From Candidatus Woesearchaeota archaeon (GTDB lineage: Archaea; Nanobdellota; Nanobdellia; Woesearchaeales; GW2011-AR9), in the NCBI GenBank assembly GCA_018696595.1, contig JABHQW010000008.1, positions 332,522-396,521 on the forward strand: 64,000 nt of DNA, in the 5' to 3' direction. Below the pieces are notes generated by a model. That model made no database searches. It saw only the letters and a list, made by a program, of their open reading frames with translations, and had not been told where the DNA came from. Of this stretch, positions 16,249 to 24,349 are shown one piece after another; the stretch's first letter is position 1; every line of letters begins with the position of its first letter. The position numbers were made by a program, and so were the translations under genes.

Positions 16249-17217
16249 TCATTGTCCTAGTGGTGAAGCAACAATTTTAAGCGGTTGAGTATAAGAGTCA
16301 ATGTAAGAATAATCAAATTTTACTTGTAAAATTGTTTCATAAGCGTTACTATTGCCAATGTTGTTAGAAGTACAAACAATCTTGCCCTGGTTATTTGTTA
16401 AACGAACTTTATGATTTAATGGTTTACAGTTTAATGGTGATCCATCATTTAGTGAAACTTCAAACTCAACCACATCTAAATCTTTATATTCTAAAGATGC
16501 GCCACCACAATTTTGAATGTTTGCCCCATAATCTAAAACTCGGCCACCGCCGTTATTAACAACATTAATTTCAAAGATGGCTTTATCTCCAATCATATCT
16601 ACGCCGACATAACTTACTCCTACTGGTGCTCCTTGGCCGCCGCCCATTCCTACATCGTGTGGGATACAAGCTTTCTGTTCAGAAGTGATTTGATAAAATA
16701 AAGGATCAATACAAACTTGCGGATTCGCAGTTGTAGTGTAACGATAACAAGTTAAAAAGTTTAATACTGGATTATATTCAAAAACATCTGTTGGTAAGTT
16801 TACGTTTGGTGAGGTGAACTGAATCACATTAGTTGCTCCTAATGTATTATATACATTTTTTCCTTCCAAAACACCCATGTTTGCAGCACAAGGGATACTA
16901 TTTGTAAAACTTCCACTGATTATACTTTTATCAAATCCCGTAACTTGAATATAACAATCAGGAATTTCAATATCATCATTTCCTTTATTGTGAACTTCAA
17001 CCATTGCAATTAATTCATTATCATCATAAATTAAAGCAGGGGGTTGATTTTGAATAATTTGAATTTCTACTCCTTGTGTTCCAGTTTGAACTGCTGTTAA
17101 TGCTGCAGCAGTATCTTGTGGTTTTTCTCCTGCTGGAATCGCGCCACCACAAGAACTAAGAAATAAAGCTAGAATCACTAGTACTGAACATAACGTTAAA
17201 CTCACACTCTTTTTCAT
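16249..17217 (-). CDS. Predicted lipoprotein, 322 aa
   Basis: The ATG at 17217 gives MKKSVSLTL... with a hydrophobic core and the lipobox LSSC (Cys23) followed by GG. A longer reading frame running upstream passes through the hairpin element and promoter and is rejected. The mature protein has several Cys and two NNGG/HNKG-type segments that look like Ig- or CARDB-like beta sandwiches, similar to the lipoprotein at 15071. It is flanked on both sides by copies of the hairpin element. Expected to be anchored to the outer face of a membrane by Lgt/LspA processing. Confidence 0.82.
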   Translation of the reverse strand: MKKSVSLTLCSVLVILALFLSSCGGAIPAGEKPQDTAAALTAVQTGTQGVEIQIIQNQPPALIYDDNELIAMVEVHNKGNDDIEIPDCYIQVTGFDKSIISGSFTNSIPCAANMGVLEGKNVYNTLGATNVIQFTSPNVNLPTDVFEYNPVLNFLTCYRYTTTANPQVCIDPLFYQITSEQKACIPHDVGMGGGQGAPVGVSYVGVDMIGDKAIFEINVVNNGGGRVLDYGANIQNCGGASLEYKDLDVVEFEVSLNDGSPLNCKPLNHKVRLTNNQGKIVCTSNNIGNSNAYETILQVKFDYSYIDSYTQPLKIVASPLGQ

Positions 17218-17239
17218 AATTCTAAATAAAAGAAATTGA

Positions 17240-17247
17240 TTATATAA
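17240..17247 (-). promoter_or_regulatory. TATA box of the lipoprotein gene at 16249
   Basis: TTATATAA on the minus strand, 23-30 bases before the ATG at 17217; supports that start and shows that hairpin copy 3 is outside this transcript. Confidence 0.6.
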
Positions 17248-17281
17248 GCTTTTCGCTGTCTTGAACTGAAATTTTAATGGA

Positions 17282-17455
17282 CTACGTTCGGAATAGAAGA
17301 CATTTGTATACTGCGTGCCGGCGCGTGGATTTTGTGAGTAGCGCCAAATGAGGCACATTTTTTGACTAAAAGTCAAAAAATCTCGGGTGCCGTGTCCTAC
17401 TCGCAAAATGCGCCTATTGCAGGCAGTATACAAAATAGTGTTATTCCGAACGTAG
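17282..17455. repeat. Hairpin element, copy 3, with very long arms
   Basis: Almost the whole 174-base segment folds on itself. The outer stem is CTACGTTCGGAATA with TATTCCGAACGTAG (14 bp). Next come TTTGTATACTGC with GCAGTATACAAA (12 bp), GGCGC with GCGCC, and TTTTGTGAGTAG with CTACTCGCAAAA (12 bp, one G-T). The conserved core follows: CGCCAAATGA, GGCAC, ATTTTTTGACT and AGTCAAAAAAT, CTCGG, GTGCC, GTG. It lies between two divergent promoters and so outside both flanking messages. No coding potential. Confidence 0.85.
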
Positions 17456-17472
17456 CCCTCTGCAATGAAAAC

Positions 17473-17482
17473 AATTATAAAG
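17473..17482 (+). promoter_or_regulatory. TATA box of the ferredoxin gene
   Basis: AATTATAAAG lies about 45-53 bases before the ferredoxin ATG, consistent with a short leader carrying GGGAGG. Confidence 0.5.
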
Positions 17483-17525
17483 AGAAGTCTGTTTTTCCTG
17501 CTCAGTCAAATGGGAGGATAGCAAA

Positions 17526-17762
17526 ATGGCAAAATTCAAAATATTACACTTTAAAGAAGAATGTATCAGTTGTGGTGCTTGTGCAGCGATTTGTCCAGAA
17601 TTCTGGGAAATGGATGGCGAAGGAATGGCACAATTAAAAGAATCTAAACAAGTTGGGGATCATTGGGAGAGAATCATTGATACAGAAGATGCACGGTCAA
17701 GAAATCAAGAAGCGGTTGATGCTTGTCCAGTTACAGTAATAAAGTTAGAAGAATTAGAATAA
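17526..17762 (+). CDS. Ferredoxin, single [4Fe-4S]-type
   Basis: 78 aa. The cluster motif is CISCGACAAICP (C-x2-C-x2-C-x3-C-P), with a further Cys in DACPVTVI near the C-terminus, the layout of small monocluster 4Fe-4S ferredoxins. It is an electron carrier in the cytoplasm; partners are not visible here. A GGGAGG ribosome-binding site stands 8 bases before the ATG. It is followed by a small RNA-binding-domain gene on the same strand. Confidence 0.9.
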   Translation: MAKFKILHFKEECISCGACAAICPEFWEMDGEGMAQLKESKQVGDHWERIIDTEDARSRNQEAVDACPVTVIKLEELE

Positions 17763-17796
17763 TTTTTAAACTCTTTCTTATTTATTATATTTAATT

Positions 17797-18273
17797 ATGC
17801 AAAAGCTAATAATCTTAAATACCAGAAAAGTTAAGAAAATCAAAGAAATTCTTATCAAACAGTTTGGTTTCTTTCCTAAACATGATTATGCTTTCTTACA
17901 GAATGAGAAAAATCGTATTTTTATGGTTAACAAGGATTTTGGAAGAATCGATCTAGATAAGCTTAGAATTGATCGATTTGGGCTTTATTTCGCCGAACAT
18001 AAAGATAATCATGTCCGCTTAAGTAAAGAAGGGGCACAATTCTTGGCCAGAATGGCTAAAGAAGAGAAGAAGGAACTTGAGAATGTTTTTGAGCTAGACG
18101 AACCTGAAATGAGAACATATTTTAAAGGCCAAGATCTAATTAAAGACCTGGGTTCAGAGGCAAGGTTAATTTTGCTAAAATACAAAAAAGACATCTTTGG
18201 GTGTGCTAAATATAAAGAAGGAAAGATTCTCAATTTTCTTCCAAAAATCCATCGGGGAGAAGTAATTCTTTAA
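17797..18273 (+). CDS. PUA-like domain protein related to the C-terminus of RsmF/NOL1 methyltransferases
   Basis: 158 aa. The N-terminal half has a conserved-looking QFGFFPKHDYAFL segment. The C-terminal half carries MRTYFKGQDLIKDL and FGCAKYKEGKILNFLPKIHRG, which match the pattern of the PUA-type RNA-binding domain attached to rRNA/tRNA cytosine-C5 methyltransferases. No methyltransferase domain is present, so the protein is the RNA-binding part alone. Archaea often encode such a stand-alone protein. A function in rRNA or tRNA modification is inferred from the domain. Confidence 0.7.
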   Translation: MQKLIILNTRKVKKIKEILIKQFGFFPKHDYAFLQNEKNRIFMVNKDFGRIDLDKLRIDRFGLYFAEHKDNHVRLSKEGAQFLARMAKEEKKELENVFELDEPEMRTYFKGQDLIKDLGSEARLILLKYKKDIFGCAKYKEGKILNFLPKIHRGEVIL

Positions 18274-18381
18274 ATTTTAAGCTTATTCTAAATTTATTAA
18301 TCACTTATTAGTAGAAATTATCGAAAGGTTTATAAGTGTGTTGTCATCTAACAGTAGAAAATCGCGATAAATAAAATAAAA

Positions 18382-20220
18382 ATGGAGAAAAATAAAATGA
18401 TGGCCAAAAATATATTAACAAGTTTGTTGTTAGGTGTATTGTTTTTAGGTTTGTTTAGTTTTACTGGTTTAGCTAATCCTCAGGAAAGTTTGTCTGCTGA
18501 TTTAGCTAATCTGGAAAACAGTTTTGAACAAGCAGAAAGCGAATATCAACAGCTAACAAATGAGTATGCTCAGTTAGAAGTTAGTAATAAAGAAGAAATT
18601 AAAAGTTTACTAAATTCTTTAGTTCTTATTAGAAAATCTACTGAAGATGTTAAAAAAACATCAGTAGCAAAAGAATTTGATGCTATTGGTATAGACCAAA
18701 CATTAAAACTAAAATTTAATGATTTAGTTGTTAAGTCTGACGCATTAATTGTAAAGATTATTTCTTTTGAAGAACAATTAGTTAAAGATATGAATGCTTT
18801 TTTGTTACAAGAATTAACAAGTCAATATGATTCTTTCGTAGAAAAGAAAGAAGAAATTCATAAAAAAATAGTTCTTGACGTTTTCTTTTACCTTAAAGAA
18901 GCAGAAAAAGGAGAATTAAGCTTTGAAAAAGGAATAGAAACCGTGGATAATGCTGAAATGATTATGGAAATGATTGTTTCATTACATAAAGAGATTAGTT
19001 CTAGTTTAGAAGATGTTTCTGAAGATTTAGCAGAACAAGAAGTTGTAGAGAAAACAGAAGCCTTGGTAACTTTAATGGAAGGGTATGGTTCTGCAGTTAT
19101 GGAGTACAAATCACAACTTAATAGCTATGTTTCGCAGATAGTTAATGAAGATGATTTAAACCATGTTCTGGATGACTTCACAGTTCTCGCTGAAAACTTA
19201 GCAGAAGAATCTTTAAGTTTAAAAGAAGAAGTTGAAACAGCAATAGGAGAAACTGTTGTTGATGAAGAAGTTTTAAATGGACTTGTTGAAAAAGTTGAGT
19301 CTTATCAAGATAATGTGGACGACTTAAGTACAGACTTTGGTTCTTACTTTAACTTAGTTAAGTCTTTTGATGATAAAACAGTCTATGGCCATTTTTACTC
19401 TTTTTATTACGGAGAAATTAAGGATTTATACGTGCAAGGACAAATGTTGGAGAAATCCTTAGATGAATACATGAATCCAGTAGATCCAGTAGACCCTGTT
19501 GACCCTGTTGACCCAGTAGACCCAGTTGATCCGGAAGATACTGATGCAGACGGTGTTTTAAACGCAGATGACAATTGTCCTCTAGTTGCGAACGCTGAGC
19601 AAGTAGATACAGACGCAGATGGTTTAGGAGATGCTTGTGATAGTGCCGATGGTACAGATCCAGTTGATCCAGTTGATCCAGATAAGACTTCAGAAGAATT
19701 GAAGTATGAAGAATACGATCAGGATTTTGAAAACATCGAAGATGACTACTTTTACTACAAGAAAAAGTATGAAAACGCTGTAGATGATGACAATGAAAAC
19801 AAGATTGAGAAATACGAAGACAAGTTAAAAGACCTTGATGAAGACCTTGAGAACTTAGAAGAAGACGTTGAAGATTTAATTGAGACTCTTGAAGATGAAG
19901 ATGAACTTGATGAAAGTTTATTAGATGACTTAGATAAGTTAGATGAAGACATTGAAGATCTAAGAGAAAAAATCGACAAGGTTCTTAATGGTGACAGTGA
20001 CTCAGATGGTTACGGAACTTTAAGTACTTTTACTCCTTCAAACAGTGTTGTTGACGACAATGTAGTAATTGAACCATTAAGCATTCAAGGTTTAACAACT
20101 GCAGATTCTGGAGTACAAACAGATGACTGGAGTCAAGTAAGATTCATTGCTTGGGTTATCGGCGGAATCGTAATCTTGTTAGCTGTAGTGTTATTTTTGT
20201 TAGCACTATTGTTGAAGTAA
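18382..20220 (+). CDS. Surface protein with coiled coils, Pro-Val-Asp repeat and TSP3-type motif, C-terminal membrane anchor
   Basis: 612 aa. An N-terminal signal peptide ends near FSFTGLANPQ. Residues about 35-365 are helical coiled coil. Then comes a Pro-Val-Asp repeat (about 367-384) and a thrombospondin type 3-like calcium-binding segment (DTDADGVLNADDNCP and DTDADGLGDACD). A second very acidic coiled coil of about 440-535 follows. A C-terminal membrane helix (IAWVIGGIVILLAVVLFLLA) anchors it, so the bulk is outside the cell. It stands alone with its own promoter region and is convergent with the small gene at 20265. The role is probably structural or adhesive. Confidence 0.8.
   Translation: MEKNKMMAKNILTSLLLGVLFLGLFSFTGLANPQESLSADLANLENSFEQAESEYQQLTNEYAQLEVSNKEEIKSLLNSLVLIRKSTEDVKKTSVAKEFDAIGIDQTLKLKFNDLVVKSDALIVKIISFEEQLVKDMNAFLLQELTSQYDSFVEKKEEIHKKIVLDVFFYLKEAEKGELSFEKGIETVDNAEMIMEMIVSLHKEISSSLEDVSEDLAEQEVVEKTEALVTLMEGYGSAVMEYKSQLNSYVSQIVNEDDLNHVLDDFTVLAENLAEESLSLKEEVETAIGETVVDEEVLNGLVEKVESYQDNVDDLSTDFGSYFNLVKSFDDKTVYGHFYSFYYGEIKDLYVQGQMLEKSLDEYMNPVDPVDPVDPVDPVDPVDPEDTDADGVLNADDNCPLVANAEQVDTDADGLGDACDSADGTDPVDPVDPDKTSEELKYEEYDQDFENIEDDYFYYKKKYENAVDDDNENKIEKYEDKLKDLDEDLENLEEDVEDLIETLEDEDELDESLLDDLDKLDEDIEDLREKIDKVLNGDSDSDGYGTLSTFTPSNSVVDDNVVIEPLSIQGLTTADSGVQTDDWSQVRFIAWVIGGIVILLAVVLFLLALLLK
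19477..19533 (+). repeat. Tandem Pro-Val-Asp coding repeat
   Basis: Six 9-base units alternating GTAGAT/GTAGAC/GTTGAC between CC(A/T/C) proline codons encode a P-V-D run inside the surface protein. A shorter copy recurs about 120 bases later. Synonymous variation between units shows that the amino-acid pattern is maintained. Length is likely to vary between strains. Confidence 0.8.
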
Positions 20221-20264
20221 ATAAGAAAACTTTTTTCTTTTTTTAACTTTTTTTTCTAATTTTT

Positions 20265-20489
20265 TTAAAAGACGTCTTCAATTGGTTTTTTTCCTTTAAG
20301 TTGTTTTGCAGCAGTCTTAGCTTGTTTTTGTAAGTCTACGCCTAAGTTCTTAAGTTCCTTAACATGCATTTGCATTAACTGTTCAACTATTTGTAGGATA
20401 CGCATCATTTCTTCTCTTTCTTTAGCTAGAGTTGATAAGCTTCCTTTATGAAAACCAATTTGTTCATCATTAGATTCTTTTTTTGCCAT
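20265..20489 (-). CDS. Hypothetical coiled-coil protein, 74 aa
   Basis: A highly charged helical protein starting MAKKESNDEQIGFHKGSL, followed by heptads with Met/Leu (EEMMRILQIVEQLMQMHVKE). The ATG at 20489 is preferred over one five codons upstream because it lies 26 bases after a TATA box. No family recognised. Confidence 0.6.
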   Translation of the reverse strand: MAKKESNDEQIGFHKGSLSTLAKEREEMMRILQIVEQLMQMHVKELKNLGVDLQKQAKTAAKQLKGKKPIEDVF

Positions 20490-20511
20490 GTTGCTCAATA
20501 TCATTGTTCAG

Positions 20512-20519
20512 TTTATAAT
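20512..20519 (-). promoter_or_regulatory. TATA box of the gene at 20265
   Basis: ATTATAAA on the minus strand, centred about 26 bases before the ATG at 20489; predicts a leaderless transcript. Confidence 0.55.
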
Positions 20520-20584
20520 ATTTTTGCTTTCAACTTCGCTAACATCAAAACCTTTAAATAATATCCACTAATTTAAAGCAAAAG

Positions 20585-21472
20585 ATGAAAAACAAGATCA
20601 AGAACATATATGAGAACAAGTACAAGATCTTACTAATCATTCCATTCTTATTATTAGTCTTAGCTTTAGTCCAAATTGGTTTACAAGCTACGATGACTGA
20701 TAGTTTTGTGAATAAAGGTATCACCTTAAAGGGTGGATCTACAGTAACTATTGAGAATGAGTTTAATATTGATTCCGAAAATTTAGAATTATTCTTACAA
20801 GGAAAATTTGATAAAGCAGATATCGCAGTAAGAACAATTACTTCTGCAGGACAAGTTGTTGCAGTTGCAATAGATTCTGATGCTCAAGAAACTGCAGAAA
20901 TTGACAATGTAGTTAATGCAGTAAAAGAGAAATATCCCTCAATAACTAAAGCTGATTATAGTATTGAAGTTATGGGTGCTGCTTTAGGTAAGAGTTTCTT
21001 TAAACAAACATTTATTGCTTTAATCATTGCATTTATTCTAATGGGTTTCGTAGTTCTAGTTTACTTTAGAACTTTTGTTCCAAGTTTAGCAGTTATCTTG
21101 GCTGCATTATCTGACATCGTTGTTACATTAGCAATCTTTAATCTAACTGGTATGAAGTTAAGCACAGCAGGAATTGCGGCTTTCTTAATGTTGATTGGTT
21201 ATTCTGTTGACACGGACATTCTGTTAAGTAGTAGATTACTAAAAAGAAAAGAAGGTAGTGTTATGGATCGAGTTTATGGAGCAATGAAAACTGGCTTTAC
21301 TATGAGCACTACGACTTTAGTTGCTATTACTGTGGCTTTAATTTTTGTTCAAAGTGAAGTTGTTAAACAAATTATGATTATCTTATTCATTGGTTTATTA
21401 GTGGACTTAGTTATGACTTGGATTCAGAACGTAGGGATCTTAAGGTTGTATTTAGAACGGAAGAAAAAATAA
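20585..21472 (+). CDS. secF: Protein translocase subunit SecF
   Basis: 295 aa with six membrane helices. After the first helix comes the periplasmic-type domain with NKGITLKGGSTVTIE. The membrane half has FMGFVVLVYFRTFVPSLAVI, ALSDIVVTLAIFNLTGMKLS and IGYSVDTDILLSSRLLK, the signature of SecF (Asp in helix 4). It works with SecD to drive or complete protein export through SecYE using the ion gradient. secD starts two bases after its stop, so the two form an operon. Confidence 0.95.
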   Translation: MKNKIKNIYENKYKILLIIPFLLLVLALVQIGLQATMTDSFVNKGITLKGGSTVTIENEFNIDSENLELFLQGKFDKADIAVRTITSAGQVVAVAIDSDAQETAEIDNVVNAVKEKYPSITKADYSIEVMGAALGKSFFKQTFIALIIAFILMGFVVLVYFRTFVPSLAVILAALSDIVVTLAIFNLTGMKLSTAGIAAFLMLIGYSVDTDILLSSRLLKRKEGSVMDRVYGAMKTGFTMSTTTLVAITVALIFVQSEVVKQIMIILFIGLLVDLVMTWIQNVGILRLYLERKKK

Positions 21473-21473
21473 A

Positions 21474-23057
21474 ATGAAGTACAAACTAAAAGGTATATTT
21501 ACCAATTGGAGAGTAATTTTCCTAATCATTTTTCTAATCTTTTCAGTCTTTGCAATTAAGCCACAAATACTTGGCAATGAAGGAGTAGCAATTAAGAACA
21601 TTGCCCAAAACTCTTCAGCAGAATTTGCAGGGTTGGAAAGTCCTTCATCCAACTTACCGCCGTTATCAAAAGAAAGAATTTTAAGCATTAATGGTGAAAC
21701 TGTAAAAAGTCCTGACAATTATTATGAAATAGTTTCTGCATTAAAAGAAGACAGAACTGTTATTGTTAAAACAAACAAAGGCAAGTATGATTTATTAACA
21801 AAAACTAATGAAGCAGGAGTTGTTGATTTGGGAATGACTGTTTTTGAAATTCCTTCCTCTAATCTGAAGAAAGGTTTAGATTTAGAAGGTGGAACTAGAG
21901 TTTTATTAAAACCTGAAGGGGAAGTTTCTGAAGAAGATTTAGAAACAACTCTTGACAATTTAAAAGAAAGATTAAACGCTTATGGGTTGAGTGATGTTGT
22001 TATTAGAACAGTTTCTGATTTGGAAGGAGACGATTATATTTTAATTGAAATTGCTGGTGGTAACGAAGGAGATGTTGAACAGCTTAAAGAACAAGGAAAA
22101 TTTGAGGCTAAGATCGGTAACAGTACTGTTTTCTTTGGTGGTAAGAAAGATATAACCTATGTTTGTAAAAGTACTGACTGTTCTGGAATTGATCCCAGAG
22201 TGGGTTGTTATGAAGTTACTGAAGGTTATGCTTGTGGTTTTTATTTTGGAATTACTTTAACTGAAGAAGCAGCTGAAAGGCAGGCTAAAGCAACAGATCT
22301 GTTAACTGTTTTAACTGGTGAAAGTGGTGGCACTTACCTAAGTGATGATATTGTTCTTTACTTAGATGATAATGAAGTTGATCGGTTAAGAATTGGTGCT
22401 GATCTTAAAGGAAAAGCTACAACCAATATCCAAATCTCTGGTTCTGGTTCTGGTCCTACTGAAATTGATGCATTAAATAATGCTTTAGATAACATGAAGC
22501 GGTTACAAACAATTATTATTACTGGGAGTCTTCCTGTAAAATTAAACATTGTTAAGATGGATAACATTTCTCCATCTTTAGGGAAAGAATTTCTGAACAA
22601 CATTATTTTTGTTGGATTATTAGCAATCCTGGCAGTTGTTACTGTTGTTCTAATCAGATACAGAAAAATAAAAGTTGTTATCCCAATGGTTCTGACTATG
22701 GTTTCTGAGATTGTATTGATTCTCGGATTTGCTGCCCTTGTTGGATGGAACTTAGATTTGGCAGCGATTGCTGGTATTATTATTGTTGCTGGTACGGGGG
22801 TCGATCATTTGATTGTTATTACAGATGAAACTCTTAAGGGAGAAGTAATCTCAGATTGGAAAAAGAGAATTAAAAATGCAATGTTTATTGTTGTTGGTGC
22901 TTATTTAACAACCTGTGCTGGTATGTTGCCGTTATGGTTTGCAGGCGCAGGATTATTGAAAGGTTTTGCTTTTACTACAATTATTGGGATCTCTTTTGGG
23001 GTTCTAATTGCTAGACCTGCTTATGCAACAATGATTGAACATTTATTGAAAGATTAA
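21474..23057 (+). CDS. secD: Protein translocase subunit SecD with a PDZ-like insert
   Basis: 527 aa with six membrane helices. SecD motifs include LKKGLDLEGGTRVLLKPEG, the P1 head domain, and in the membrane half GWNLDLAAIAGIIIVAGTGVDH. Between the first helix and the LEGG motif (about residues 35-115) lies a PDZ-like segment. It runs GVAIKNIAQNSSAEFAGL, then ERILSINGETVKSPDNYYEI, then a TVIVKTNKGKYDL strand. PDZ-like domains bind C-termini or extended peptides, so it may hold substrates at the exit side. Overall assignment is secure; the PDZ-like reading is by pattern. Confidence 0.95.
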   Translation: MKYKLKGIFTNWRVIFLIIFLIFSVFAIKPQILGNEGVAIKNIAQNSSAEFAGLESPSSNLPPLSKERILSINGETVKSPDNYYEIVSALKEDRTVIVKTNKGKYDLLTKTNEAGVVDLGMTVFEIPSSNLKKGLDLEGGTRVLLKPEGEVSEEDLETTLDNLKERLNAYGLSDVVIRTVSDLEGDDYILIEIAGGNEGDVEQLKEQGKFEAKIGNSTVFFGGKKDITYVCKSTDCSGIDPRVGCYEVTEGYACGFYFGITLTEEAAERQAKATDLLTVLTGESGGTYLSDDIVLYLDDNEVDRLRIGADLKGKATTNIQISGSGSGPTEIDALNNALDNMKRLQTIIITGSLPVKLNIVKMDNISPSLGKEFLNNIIFVGLLAILAVVTVVLIRYRKIKVVIPMVLTMVSEIVLILGFAALVGWNLDLAAIAGIIIVAGTGVDHLIVITDETLKGEVISDWKKRIKNAMFIVVGAYLTTCAGMLPLWFAGAGLLKGFAFTTIIGISFGVLIARPAYATMIEHLLKD

Positions 23058-23113
23058 ATTCTTAATACTTATTTCATCAATTTTATAAATGGACAATTTC
23101 TCAAGAGTTTAAG

Positions 23114-23512
23114 ATGAATAAAGGAACTTCCACGATAGCAATCGTTTTAATGGTACTCTGTACTATTTTCACATCTGCTGGACAAATTCTTTGGAAATTA
23201 GGAGTTATGAATGTAAACCTTGATAATCTAATTACTCTTTTTAATTTACCATTTATTTTGGGATTTGTTTCTTATGGGTTCGGATTTGTTCTAATGTTAC
23301 TAGCTTTCAGATATGGGGAACTGAGCATCTTATATCCAATTGTGGCAACGAGTTATGTGTGGGTCAGTTTAATCTCCCCTTGGTTGTTCCCCGGCGATTT
23401 TATGAATATTTGGAAGTGGGTTGGAGTGACAGTAATTCTGGTTTCCGTTAGTTTGTTAGGGATCAGAGAAAAACCAAAAAGAAAAGTTTGTCGAGGTGTT
23501 AATTGTGGTTAA
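23114..23512 (+). CDS. Small EamA/SMR-type membrane transporter subunit A
   Basis: 132 aa with four membrane helices, the half-size version of drug/metabolite transporters. SAGQILWKLGVMN in helix 1 and FRYGELSILYPIVATSYVW in helix 3-4 match the EamA/small multidrug resistance pattern, including the conserved 'LS.lYPi.a..yvw' stretch. A basic Cys-containing tail (RKVCRGVNCG) follows. It overlaps or abuts a second four-helix homologue, so the pair probably forms a heterodimer. Substrate unknown. Confidence 0.8.
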   Translation: MNKGTSTIAIVLMVLCTIFTSAGQILWKLGVMNVNLDNLITLFNLPFILGFVSYGFGFVLMLLAFRYGELSILYPIVATSYVWVSLISPWLFPGDFMNIWKWVGVTVILVSVSLLGIREKPKRKVCRGVNCG

Positions 23513-23846
23513 TTACTTAGCAATCCTCTTAATTCTTGTTGGCTCTTTTATTGGTGCAGTTGGAACTTCAGTAATTAAGAAAGGAACTAATAAAACCGCT
23601 TTCTTCAAATTAATATTTAGTTTTGACATTTGGGTTGGTCTATCTCTTTATGCTTTATCGTTGGTTTTTTACATGGTGGCGTTAAGACAAGAACATCTTA
23701 GTGTCTTATATCCTTTAGTTTCTACTGCTTACATCTGGACAACTTTGTTTGCTGTCAAGTATCTTGGAGAGAAAATGAATAAGTTCAAGTGGATGGCTTT
23801 GATAGGGATTGTTATTGGGATTATTCTTATTGGTCTTGGTAGTTAA
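23505..23846 (+). CDS. Small EamA/SMR-type membrane transporter subunit B
   Basis: About 113 aa with four membrane helices, clearly paralogous to subunit A (AVGTSVIKKGTNK in helix 1; LRQEHLSVLYPLVSTAYIW in helices 3-4). The preferred start is GTG at 23505, six bases after a GAGGTG ribosome-binding site and overlapping the last codons of subunit A; a GTG at 23496 lies within that site. The tight overlap and homology support a heterodimeric transporter with antiparallel halves, as in other paired SMR proteins. Confidence 0.78.
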   Translation: MVNYLAILLILVGSFIGAVGTSVIKKGTNKTAFFKLIFSFDIWVGLSLYALSLVFYMVALRQEHLSVLYPLVSTAYIWTTLFAVKYLGEKMNKFKWMALIGIVIGIILIGLGS

Positions 23847-23948
23847 TTTAAGGGGATTATTTAGTTTAACGATGTTAAGTTTCTTTTCTGTAAGAAAAAA
23901 TTGCAAAGTAAAATTGAGTGATATTATAACGAAAGAAAATTCAGGCCA

Positions 23949-24242
23949 TTAGCCAATGAGGATATTAATAATAACTAATGTAGATATAATCAAAAATACA
24001 ACAAAAACGGAAACTATAATTGATTTAAGATCGGCGTTAAATTCAGTAAATTTATTTTTATAACGTGCATAATAAGAAAAAAATAGTAACCCTCCAAATA
24101 CTCCAATTAAAGTAGATCCCCCATATAGAAACCCCTTATGGTTATTAATAAAAGAATATATGAAAATCCCAATTCCCATCACAATTAATACATAACAAGA
24201 AATTATGTCATAAACATCTCCAAATAGTTTTGGCTTTTCCAT
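23949..24242 (-). CDS. Hypothetical membrane protein, 97 aa
   Basis: Three predicted membrane helices (about residues 14-33, 38-57 and 71-94) separated by basic loops (YYARYKNK). No motif or family recognised. It stands in an otherwise featureless AT-rich region downstream of the transporter pair. Confidence 0.55.
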   Translation of the reverse strand: MEKPKLFGDVYDIISCYVLIVMGIGIFIYSFINNHKGFLYGGSTLIGVFGGLLFFSYYARYKNKFTEFNADLKSIIVSVFVVFLIISTLVIINILIG

Positions 24243-24349
24243 ATAGGTATTATATGTTATGTTTATTAATAAATCTTTTGACTATTGGGGTCAGAATCTT
24301 TCAAGTAATATTCAATGTGAAGAAATTTAAACTTAGTAACTATTTTCAA

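Noticed and set aside
17218-17433. Longer frame upstream of the lipoprotein at 16249
   Set aside because: It crosses the TATA box and hairpin element copy 3 and lacks a signal peptide; the ATG at 17217 gives a perfect lipobox signal.
11657-17455. Hairpin elements as integron attC sites, H/ACA guide RNAs or riboswitches
   Set aside because: No RYYYAAC/GTTRRRY ends, no ACA box after the stem, and the copies lie upstream of promoters rather than in leaders.
23847-23948. About 100-base gap after the transporter pair
   Set aside because: Only AT-rich sequence; no ORF, stem or promoter I can support.
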